NCBI GenBank assembly: GCA_009691815.1
Contig: SIAL01000094.1
Coordinates: 1-10,382 of the forward strand
From: Gemmataceae bacterium
GTDB taxonomy: Bacteria > Planctomycetota > Planctomycetia > Gemmatales > Gemmataceae
Direction of reading: 5' to 3'
DNA length: 10,382 bases
Shown here: piece by piece, positions 1 through 6,366 of the stretch
Layout of the letters: each line of letters starts with the position of its first letter
Position numbering within the stretch: the stretch's first letter is position 1
Program-made: the position numbers and the translations under genes
Notes under the pieces: generated by a model
The model's input: only the letters and a program-made list of their open reading frames with translations
What the model was told of the DNA's origin: nothing
The model's database searches: none

Positions 1-30
1 CCACAAACCGACAAAAATCCAGGCGAGCGT

Positions 31-60
31 GGAGCGGAAGCTCCATGATTCTTTGGAGCT
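31..60. repeat. Two overlapping, mutually exclusive small hairpins
   Basis: GGAGC (31-35) can pair with GCTCC (40-44) over a GGAA loop. Alternatively AGCTCCA (39-45) can pair with TGGAGCT (54-60) over an 8-base loop. The two share 39/40-44, so only one can form at a time. The second hairpin abuts the large palindrome that begins at base 60. This is seen directly; whether it is functional is unknown. Confidence 0.4.
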
Positions 61-128
61 AAAGGGTCAGGTTCCAATTGTGCGAAGCACCCGAAGGGCC
101 GTTCCGGCAATTGGAACCTGACCCTTTA
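60..128. repeat. 21-bp perfect inverted repeat with a 27-base loop (REP/IS200-type palindrome)
   Basis: The left arm (60-80, core AAAGGGTCAGGTTCCAATTG from 61) is perfectly complementary to the right arm (108-128). The loop (81-107) contains smaller hairpins, CCC-GAA-GGG at 90-98 and GCC/GGC at 98-108. An AAAGGGTCAGG-type palindrome is, from memory, common at the ends of REP-associated or IS200-like Y1 transposase genes in many bacteria. That makes a mobile or dispersed palindromic element the first hypothesis, but no transposase gene is visible in the window. It lies downstream of the minus-strand peptidase gene and could also stop transcription. It has no proper T-run, so a classic intrinsic terminator is unlikely. 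I see no gene in 1-282. Confidence 0.6.
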
Positions 129-282
129 ATGGCCTCCAGCGTTCCGGGAAATGTTGTTTTTTACGAGCCGGAAATCGTCAGTGACGGGCACCTTACCTCT
201 TCGACGGGGACATGGTGAAGCCCGGTTTCGCCAGGGTGTAAAAGCTCATGTTTGCCTTCGACTGGGGGCCAATCATACCTTG

Positions 283-2085
283 TTACCCTACTGTTTTTGC
301 CAAGGCTTCCATCGTTTTTAGGTTCTGATCCAGCAGGTCCAAGCCACCTTCCCAGAACTCCCTGGTGTTCCAATCGAGGCCCAATTTCTTAAGAAGTGTT
401 TCCGGGCTTTGCGATCCACCCGCTTCCAAAAATTCCAAGTAGGTCTTCGCAAAGGATGGGCCCTGTTCCACATACTTCGCGTAAAGAGCCAACACCAAAA
501 GTTCCCCAAAAGCATAGGCATAGCAGTAAAACGGGGAATGAATGAAATGCCCGATGTAGGTCCACCAGACCGCATAATCCGGTTTCAGTTCAAGGGAGTC
601 CCCAAACATTTGCTGATTGGTTTTCATCCACATGGCCCCCAAGTCCGCAAGGGAAATTTCCCCACTATCCTTGCGGGCGGTGTGAACCTCAAGTTCAAAT
701 CGGGTGAGGACAATTTGGCGAAACACCGTGGCGAAGGAATCCTCCATTTTCCCGGCCATAAGCAGTAGTCTGGCCTTTGGATCCGTGGTTTGCTCAAGGA
801 TTTTTTGGTGGACCAGCATCTCGCCAAAAACACTGGCCGTCTCGGCCAATACCAACGGAGCGTCCGCCTGCAAATGTCCCTTTTCTCTGGCCAAATATTG
901 ATGGAGGCCGTGGCCCAGCTCATGAGCCAAAGTCGAGACATCGCGCATCCGGCCTGTGTAGGTCATTAGCGTATAGGGGTGGAGCGTTGCCAACCCGCTT
1001 GAGCAAAAGGCGCCGGACCGTTTGCCTGGGCGAGGCGTGGCATCAATCCACTTTTTCTCAAAAAACAGTTCTACGATCTGGCCGGCTTTTGGGTGAAAAT
1101 CTCCATAGGCATCCACCACCAATTTTTTGGCATCGGACCAGTCCATGTTGGCTGTAACGCCGGGAAGCGGGGCATAGCGGTCATAGTCGTAAAGGTCCTC
1201 CAATCCCAAAAGATTGGCCTTGAGCCGATAGTAACGGGACACCAAATCGTGGCGGGATTCGACCGTTTCCATGACCAACCGGACCAGATCCCCGGATACC
1301 TGATTCGACAGATTTCTAGGCATATCGGGCCGGGGATAGTTTCGTAACGCGCAATCGTCTTGATGTTCGTGAACCAGCGTATTCAGAATGAAACCCAGAT
1401 CCCGGGACCGTGCATCAAGGGTTTTGGTAATCCCCGCCGCCGCGAGCCGCCTTGTTTCCCGGTTGGGGTCATAGAGCTTGGAAAGGGCTGTTTGAAGGGA
1501 GACCTCGGGCGTGGATTCTTCTACCTGAAATTTTAGGGTCCCAAGGGTTTCATCAAAAAATCGACGAAAGGCAGACCGACCGGAAATTTGTTTCCTTTCG
1601 AGGATTTTCTCCTCGGGTTCCGAGAGCGTATGGGGCCGAAATACGCGGCGGTGCAAAAGCCAATGGGCATACGGGGCCACCTCGGGAAAGCCAAGGATTA
1701 CCGATGCTTTGGCTTCATCCAATTGGAGCCATTCCAATTCAAAAAACAGCAGGTCCTGCGAGGCTTTGCTGTGGCTTTCGAGTGCCTTGGCGAGCAACTT
1801 TCCCCTTGATGGTTCGGTGGTAAGTGCCGAGTGATGAAGCATGGCAAAAACCAAGGGCCTATCGATCGATTCTTGCAGATCCTGATAGTCAGCAAGGGCA
1901 AGGGAAATCTCCATGCCGGATACCTTGTCTCGTAGCCAAAAACCGCGGAACCTAAGGGCAAACGCTAGTGCCTTTTGGATCCCTGATTCCATATCCCGTG
2001 GCAAATCCGGATCGGCTTCTCCCAAGGAATAGAGGTCGGCAAGGTCCCACTCGGGGGGCAATTGTTCGGCGCGAGAATCGGGCAT
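283..2085 (-). CDS. pepF: M3-family oligoendopeptidase (PepF-like zinc metallopeptidase)
   Basis: Cytoplasmic zinc peptidase expected to cut short peptides during peptide turnover. The catalytic core is visible: HELGH at about residues 388-392 (zinc ligands H388 and H392, catalytic E389) and the third-ligand glutamate E415 in LAETASVFGE, the M3 spacing. Before it is the family-typical HPYTLMTYTGRMRDVSTLA, and near the C-terminus GHFIHSPFYCYAYAFGELL, the Tyr-rich substrate-closing segment of M3B enzymes. About 600 residues is normal for this clade, and there is no signal peptide. I chose ATG at 2085; an in-frame TTG at 2097 would add four residues. Neither has a clear Shine-Dalgarno sequence. 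The stop is TAA at 283-285. It is transcribed divergently from kdsA. Family assignment is strong; substrate specificity and the exact PepF orthology are inferred. Confidence 0.93.
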   Translation of the reverse strand: MPDSRAEQLPPEWDLADLYSLGEADPDLPRDMESGIQKALAFALRFRGFWLRDKVSGMEISLALADYQDLQESIDRPLVFAMLHHSALTTEPSRGKLLAKALESHSKASQDLLFFELEWLQLDEAKASVILGFPEVAPYAHWLLHRRVFRPHTLSEPEEKILERKQISGRSAFRRFFDETLGTLKFQVEESTPEVSLQTALSKLYDPNRETRRLAAAGITKTLDARSRDLGFILNTLVHEHQDDCALRNYPRPDMPRNLSNQVSGDLVRLVMETVESRHDLVSRYYRLKANLLGLEDLYDYDRYAPLPGVTANMDWSDAKKLVVDAYGDFHPKAGQIVELFFEKKWIDATPRPGKRSGAFCSSGLATLHPYTLMTYTGRMRDVSTLAHELGHGLHQYLAREKGHLQADAPLVLAETASVFGEMLVHQKILEQTTDPKARLLLMAGKMEDSFATVFRQIVLTRFELEVHTARKDSGEISLADLGAMWMKTNQQMFGDSLELKPDYAVWWTYIGHFIHSPFYCYAYAFGELLVLALYAKYVEQGPSFAKTYLEFLEAGGSQSPETLLKKLGLDWNTREFWEGGLDLLDQNLKTMEALAKTVG

Positions 2086-2306
2086 GCTAGGGTCCAAGCT
2101 TTTTCAAATGGTTTCCGTCGGGGAATAATACTCGGCCAATCTTATGGCAAATCGTCCGGTTACCGAATACTTAAAGAAGGGCTCTTGGGCGGCCTCGGAT
2201 GGAACCGGGTTTCGTAAGGTCCATGCGAAACATAAGATAATTTCAAACCTTAGGGTGGGATACCTAAACTGATCCTTTTGGAACTGGGGCTTTGAAGGAA
2301 AACCGC
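2086..2306. other. Divergent intergenic region between the peptidase gene and kdsA
   Basis: This spacer must hold both outward promoters. Weak candidates are GATAAT at 2236-2241 (plus, towards kdsA) and TATTAT on the minus strand at 2125-2130 (towards the peptidase). Neither has a convincing -35 box at 16-18 bp. Two short inverted repeats are seen: GTTTCG (2209-2214) with CGAAAC (2226-2231), and TTAGG (2250-2254) with CCTAA (2263-2267). They lie on either side of the plus-strand -10 candidate and could be operators, but short repeats like these also arise by chance. Confidence 0.3.
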
Positions 2307-3146
2307 ATGGCTTTTGTGGAACCGGTTCGCGTGGAAAACCTGCTGGTGGGATCTGGCCATCCTCTCCTTTGGATCCTTGGGCCATGCGTCATGGAATCCG
2401 AGGATTTTACCCTGATGATGGCGGAAAGGCTAAAAAGCCTTGCCGAAAAATACCGCCTTCCGTTGGTTTTTAAGGCCAGTTTTGACAAAGCCAACCGAAC
2501 CTCGGGAAAGTCCTTTCGTGGCCCCGGGCTGGAAAAGGGTCTGCGGATTTTGGAAAGGGTTCGAAACGAATTTCAATTGCCCGTCACCACCGATGTTCAT
2601 GAAACCAGCCAAGCAACCGCTGCGGGAGAGGTGGTGGACCTGATTCAGATACCCGCCTTTTTGGCGCGGCAAACCGATTTAATTTTGGCGGCAGGCAATA
2701 CAGGCAAGGCCGTAAATGTAAAGAAAGGGCAATTCATGGCGCCCAATGATATGCGCCATGTCCGTTCAAAAATGCTTGAAACGGGCAACAAAAATCTTTT
2801 GCTAACGGACCGGGGAACCTTTTTTGGGTACGGCAATTTGGTAAACGATATGCGCTGTATTCCCCAGATGCGCGCTCTGGGTTGCCCGGTGGTTTTCGAT
2901 GCCACTCACAGCGTTCAGGCCCCGGGAATGGCGGGGGATAAGACAGGTGGCGACCGAACCATGGTTCCCCATTTGGCCCGGGCTTCGGTGGCCATCGGTT
3001 GCGATGCCTTATTTCTGGAAACGCATCCGGATCCCGATAAAGCCCTGAGTGATGGTCCAAACGCCGTTCCGCTGGAGCAGTTGGATCAACTGGTGGAGAC
3101 CTGTCTGGCCCTTCGCGCCGCCCTTCCTCAATCTTTTTGGATGTAG
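2307..3146 (+). CDS. kdsA: 3-deoxy-8-phosphooctulonate (Kdo-8-P) synthase, metal-dependent class
   Basis: Condenses phosphoenolpyruvate with arabinose-5-phosphate to Kdo-8-phosphate, the committed cytoplasmic step to Kdo for the lipopolysaccharide inner core. Family motifs run in order: GPCVMES (25-31), FKASFDKANRTS (55-66), the RGPGLEKGL stretch (71-79), TDRGTFFGYGNLV (167-179), FDATHS (197-202) and LSDGPN (247-252). Cys27, His201, Glu238 and Asp249 match the four metal ligands known in the Aquifex aeolicus enzyme (C11, H185, E222, D233), all offset by exactly 16. The Cys in GPC, in place of the Asn of E. coli-type enzymes, marks the metal-dependent class. Start is ATG 2307, with GAAGGA (2294-2299) 7 bases upstream; an in-frame TTG at 2292 is less likely because it overlaps that site. 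The product is 279 residues, normal length. The next gene starts five bases after its stop. Confidence 0.96.
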   Translation: MAFVEPVRVENLLVGSGHPLLWILGPCVMESEDFTLMMAERLKSLAEKYRLPLVFKASFDKANRTSGKSFRGPGLEKGLRILERVRNEFQLPVTTDVHETSQATAAGEVVDLIQIPAFLARQTDLILAAGNTGKAVNVKKGQFMAPNDMRHVRSKMLETGNKNLLLTDRGTFFGYGNLVNDMRCIPQMRALGCPVVFDATHSVQAPGMAGDKTGGDRTMVPHLARASVAIGCDALFLETHPDPDKALSDGPNAVPLEQLDQLVETCLALRAALPQSFWM

Positions 3147-3151
3147 GCACC

Positions 3152-5149
3152 ATGATCGACGAACAGATTACGGAAAAGGAATCGAGGCCGCTGCCCCTAT
3201 GGCTTTTGGGAGGCGGGGTTGGCATGGGTGCCCTGATTGCCCTTTTAGCGGTGCTCAGTTTTATGCCCTCTCAAAAAGAGGCCGAGAAAAGCCGCTCCAA
3301 GGAAGAGGTGGCGGATAATAGCGGGGAAACCGCCCTAGCGTCTTTGGCAAACCAACAAGATCTGGAAAATGCCCGAGCCTTTCTTGGCGCCAACGCCCCG
3401 AAAATTGTCCTCCTTCAAAAAGAGGCCAAGGATGGTTCCGCTACCCTAAACCAAGCCTTTTTTGCCAAAACCCTCTCGCCCGCCCAAGTCGAAGAGGTTG
3501 CCCAACTAGGCCCAACCAAGCTCGACGGACATCATTTGATTAGCTCCCTTTTTTGGAGGGAGGTCGCCAACAGGATTACCGGCTCCTTGGATTTGTGGTC
3601 GTCGCTTAAAAAGGACCCGGATCGCAAAGCGGCCATGGCGACCTTTGCTTGGGTTTGTCGCATGGTCGCCTTTTCGGGAAGCGGGTCAGAGGCACCCGAT
3701 GGCTTTCCTATTGATCCCCAATTAACCCTGCGAAAAGGTTGGGGCAGCGCCCTTGACCGAGCCCTTATCTTTCTGGCTCTTCGCAACCAGCAAAAGGCCT
3801 CCACCGAACCGGAGACACCCCCGGACCTGCTTTTGCAAATGGAAACGGGTCAGCCCGGGAAGACTCGCATCCTAGTGGGTTCTTGGATCCCTTCCGCCAG
3901 GGATTGGTGGATTCTGGACCCGGTTTTGGGGTTGCCCTTGGAAGACGCGGATCCGGCGTGGGGCTGGCTCGGAAAGATTCCCTTAGGAACCGGACCTATG
4001 GGCCTTAAACCGCTGAAATGGGCCGATATGGAATGGGACTTGCGCCCGGAATGGTGGGACAAACTCGATATTTCTCTGGTATCCACGCTAAGTACCCTTT
4101 CTCCCCGGATGAAATCGACGGAAAAAATCTTGAGCCAGTCGGGCTTGGGTGTGACCCTTTATAACGATGCCGAGGCGTTGGTTACCGTGGCCGACAAAGA
4201 ATTGGTGAGGCTTGGCAAAAGCAAATGGAAAGTCGAGGTTTGGAAGCCGGGAATCGCGTTGCTACAGTCCTATGTTTCCCCCTTGGAAGGTGGAACGGAC
4301 ACCAATGAACACCGATCCCGATTTCAACAGTTGGGAGCGGTGGCGTGGGATGCCTTGCCTCCCCTTTTACGCATTGATCTTCAATTGGGTGCCAACCAAT
4401 CCGTGATGAGCCGCGCCCAATGGCTCATTAGCTTTAAGCCATGGACGGCGGGGTTACTCAACCCGGTTCCGCTTCCTGTGGCCGAAAAAGTGGGGGAAAT
4501 GTTTGGGTCCCCCTTTTTGGCGTCGAGCTATGGCCCGGGGAAAACCAAGGATTTGTTGCTTCGGGGAAAATGGACCCGATTGACCACGGATCTGGTTGGT
4601 GAATGGGACGACCTAAAAAAGAACCAACGGTCCTACGATTCCAACCGGGATGCGGTGGATAAGGGTTTGGCGGAATGGGCCCAAAAAGCCGAGGGCCTTT
4701 ATGCGAACCTGAGTCGAATCCAAAAACGGGGTTCCCCCACCGAGGTTAGCGCCATAAATGGGGCTATCGAATCGTTGTGGAAAAACGCCGGCCCGGTTTA
4801 CTCGGTGGTTACCTACGCCTTAGGTAGATCCCGGGGGACCGAAATCGCCTTCATTCTCGCCCAAATTCGTCAGGAGGAAGCCCAGCGCCTTGCCCGTTTG
4901 GGAGGCGATCCAGAGCGGTTGGCCATGGCTTGGGAGGAATCTTCCTCGGCCTGGAGGCGTTTCAACGAGGAAATGGCCAACGGTTTGGCAGCCCCTGTGG
5001 GGATTTCTTCTTGGGCGGAGGCACTTGCCCTTGGGGGCCAAAAAGCAAAGGCGATTGCGGTCCTCGAAAACCCACCTAAAGCGATTGCCCCGATCTTAAG
5101 GCTTCCCCTTTTGCTTAAAGCCAAGGTCCTGTCTAAGGGGCCTGTATAG
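3152..5149 (+). CDS. Uncharacterised planctomycete-type membrane-anchored protein with degenerate transglutaminase-like region
   Basis: Function unknown. The 665-residue product has one N-terminal membrane segment (about residues 15-38, WLLGGGVGMGALIALLAVL) after a short cytoplasmic tail. A charged, low-complexity linker (about 41-60) follows, then a large domain expected outside the membrane. The stretch FAWVCRMVAF (165-174), LRKGWGSALDRALIFLAL (193-210) and WILDPVLGLPLED (253-265) resembles a family I recall from Gemmata- and Pirellula-type genomes, sometimes labelled transglutaminase-like. At the expected nucleophile position there is Ala (SALDRA) rather than Cys, so enzyme activity is doubtful. 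The C-terminal third is helical, with RQEEAQRLARL and many Trp/Glu residues. Start is ATG 3152, with only a weak ribosome site (GGA at 3139-3141); the five-base gap after kdsA suggests translational coupling. An in-frame TTG at 3137 would overlap kdsA. A link to Kdo or envelope assembly is inferred from context only. Confidence 0.85.
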   Translation: MIDEQITEKESRPLPLWLLGGGVGMGALIALLAVLSFMPSQKEAEKSRSKEEVADNSGETALASLANQQDLENARAFLGANAPKIVLLQKEAKDGSATLNQAFFAKTLSPAQVEEVAQLGPTKLDGHHLISSLFWREVANRITGSLDLWSSLKKDPDRKAAMATFAWVCRMVAFSGSGSEAPDGFPIDPQLTLRKGWGSALDRALIFLALRNQQKASTEPETPPDLLLQMETGQPGKTRILVGSWIPSARDWWILDPVLGLPLEDADPAWGWLGKIPLGTGPMGLKPLKWADMEWDLRPEWWDKLDISLVSTLSTLSPRMKSTEKILSQSGLGVTLYNDAEALVTVADKELVRLGKSKWKVEVWKPGIALLQSYVSPLEGGTDTNEHRSRFQQLGAVAWDALPPLLRIDLQLGANQSVMSRAQWLISFKPWTAGLLNPVPLPVAEKVGEMFGSPFLASSYGPGKTKDLLLRGKWTRLTTDLVGEWDDLKKNQRSYDSNRDAVDKGLAEWAQKAEGLYANLSRIQKRGSPTEVSAINGAIESLWKNAGPVYSVVTYALGRSRGTEIAFILAQIRQEEAQRLARLGGDPERLAMAWEESSSAWRRFNEEMANGLAAPVGISSWAEALALGGQKAKAIAVLENPPKAIAPILRLPLLLKAKVLSKGPV

Positions 5150-5163
5150 GGGGCTTGTATAGG
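5138..5163 (+). repeat. 13-bp tandem duplication at the stop codon
   Basis: GGGCCTGTATAGG (5138-5150) is followed directly by GGGCTTGTATAGG (5151-5163), one mismatch. The TAG stop of the upstream gene (5147-5149) lies in the first copy. It looks like a replication-slippage duplication and does not change the protein. Confidence 0.5.
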
Positions 5164-5313
5164 GTTTAAAGCGGACTTTGGACCCGTTGGCCGATCAGGT
5201 TTTGCGAAGTTTGCAAGGAATGGGTGATCTTTGAGGCGGCCAAGGGCCAAAACTTGCCGGGAACCAAATGGGGCTTGGGAGGGTCCTAGGCGGTGGCGAT
5301 CTGCAATTTTCCT

Positions 5314-5342
5314 TTGACCCTGCCCCAATTTTCAGATATAAA
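5314..5342 (+). promoter_or_regulatory. Sigma-70-like promoter of rpsB-tsf
   Basis: TTGACC (5314-5319, five of six consensus -35 bases) and TATAAA (5337-5342, five of six -10 bases) are separated by exactly 17 bp. This is the best promoter in the window. It sits 84 bp upstream of the rpsB start, so transcription should begin near 5349-5350 and leave a leader of about 77 bases. It implies that rpsB is expressed independently of the kdsA operon upstream, as expected for a ribosomal protein gene. Confidence 0.7.
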
Positions 5343-5370
5343 GAGAGTTCTGATTTCCATTACCCTAACT

Positions 5371-5390
5371 CCGTGTGCATGGTGCCACGG
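5371..5390 (+). promoter_or_regulatory. Hairpin in the rpsB mRNA leader, followed by a U-rich stretch
   Basis: CCGTG (5371-5375) pairs with CACGG (5386-5390) and GCA (5377-5379) with TGC (5383-5385), leaving one bulged base and a TGG loop. TATTTTATT follows (5391-5399). In E. coli the rpsB leader is a target of S2 autoregulation; a similar role, or weak attenuation, is possible here but is inference. Expected false-positive rate for a stem this short is substantial. Confidence 0.35.
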
Positions 5391-5426
5391 TATTTTATTG
5401 GCTATCTCTTGAAGGGAGACGACTAA

Positions 5427-6293
5427 GTGGCAATTGTTCAGGTCAAGGATCTTATCGATGCGGGCGTACATTTCGGTCACCGGGCCAGCCGGTGGAACCC
5501 CAAGATGCGTCCCTATATTTATGGCAAACGCAATCTGATTCATATCATCGATCTCCGGGAAACCGTCAGAGGTCTTCTTCGCTCCCACAAATATCTCAAC
5601 AAGCTTGCCAGCCAGGGCAGCCTTATCCTTTTTGTCGGAACCAAGCGCCAAGGCAAAGAAGCCATCGAAACCCAAGCAATGCGTTGCAATATGCCCTTTG
5701 TTTCCGAGCGTTGGTTGGGTGGCACCCTCACCAATTACCGAACTATTCGCGAACGCCTTAAGAGGCTTCACGAACTCGAGTGCATGTGGCTTGCCTCTAA
5801 TGAAAATCCCAGCAAGGTGGATACTGGCGCCTATATGCGGTTGATGCTGAACGAGAACGGTCGGCTTGACCTTGTCAAGGCTCCCGACACCGCCCTCATT
5901 CGCACTTTCTCCAAAAAGATGGTGGCAACTCTTTCTCGCGAACTCACCAAGATTCAACGCAACTTGGCCGGTATCCGTGAAATGAACCGTATGCCTGACG
6001 CCCTTGTGGTGGTGGATCCCAAGAAAGAACACATCGCGGTTGCCGAAGCCAAGCGCATGGGTGTCACGGTTGTTAGTCTCATCGACACCGATTCGGATCC
6101 CGACACGGTGGACTTGGCGATTCCTTGTAACGATGACAGCATTCGTTCCATTGAATTGATCCTTTCGCGCTTATCGGATGCCATTATCGAAGGCAAAGCG
6201 TCCCATATTGCCGAGGCCCCAAGCGGTCCTCGCCCCAAACCCGCTGTGAGCTTCCTTACGGCTCAAAAGGATCGCCAAATCCAAGGCGAATAA
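5427..6293 (+). CDS. rpsB: Small ribosomal subunit protein S2 (uS2)
   Basis: S2 of the 30S subunit, needed late in assembly, where it binds near S1 and the mRNA exit side. Both family signatures are present: near the N-terminus LIDAGVHFGHRASRWNPKM (9-27), then YIYGKRNLIHIIDLRET, and later PDALVVVDPKKEHIAVAEA (190-208) with LIDTDSDPDTVDLAIPCNDD (218-237). GTG start at 5427, preceded by GGGAG (5414-5418) at 8 bases; no better ATG exists and MAIVQVKDLI fits the family N-terminus. At 288 residues it is longer than the E. coli protein (about 241), partly through extra sequence at about 118-158 in the central helical domain and partly a C-terminal tail. RTFSKKMVATLSREL and RNLAGIREMNRMP look planctomycete-like. 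It has its own promoter upstream and is followed by tsf, the usual bacterial order. Confidence 0.97.
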   Translation: MAIVQVKDLIDAGVHFGHRASRWNPKMRPYIYGKRNLIHIIDLRETVRGLLRSHKYLNKLASQGSLILFVGTKRQGKEAIETQAMRCNMPFVSERWLGGTLTNYRTIRERLKRLHELECMWLASNENPSKVDTGAYMRLMLNENGRLDLVKAPDTALIRTFSKKMVATLSRELTKIQRNLAGIREMNRMPDALVVVDPKKEHIAVAEAKRMGVTVVSLIDTDSDPDTVDLAIPCNDDSIRSIELILSRLSDAIIEGKASHIAEAPSGPRPKPAVSFLTAQKDRQIQGE

Positions 6294-6314
6294 CCCCGCC
6301 CCGTTTTCCCATTC

Positions 6315-6347
6315 CGGACACGGGGGCAACCGTGTCCGTTTTTTTTT
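6315..6347 (+). terminator. Hairpin with T-run between rpsB and tsf (terminator or attenuator)
   Basis: CGGACACGG (6315-6323) pairs perfectly with CCGTGTCCG (6330-6338) over a 6-base loop, followed at once by nine T residues (6339-6347). This has every hallmark of an intrinsic terminator. Because tsf starts only 19 bases after the T-run and no separate tsf promoter is evident, partial read-through is the likely mode, setting less EF-Ts than S2. The E. coli rpsB-tsf gap also contains an attenuator-like hairpin. Confidence 0.85.
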
Positions 6348-6366
6348 ATTTTGGCAGAGGTGTATT

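Noticed and set aside
1..46. Possible minus-strand gene start (ATG at 46) running off the left edge
   Set aside because: Only 15 codons are visible, the ribosome site is weak and the ATG lies inside a hairpin; cannot be supported.
161..373. 70-codon minus-strand frame overlapping the 3' end of the peptidase gene
   Set aside because: Overlaps the peptidase coding region in another frame, no recognisable features or ribosome site.
2734..3225. 163-codon minus-strand open frame across the kdsA / membrane-protein junction
   Set aside because: Pro/Arg-rich shadow product with no motif; overlaps two real genes.
5286..6032. 248-codon minus-strand open frame antisense to rpsB
   Set aside because: It is the mirror of a strongly supported S2 gene; no ribosome site or domain, and codon bias of the sense strand explains the lack of stops.
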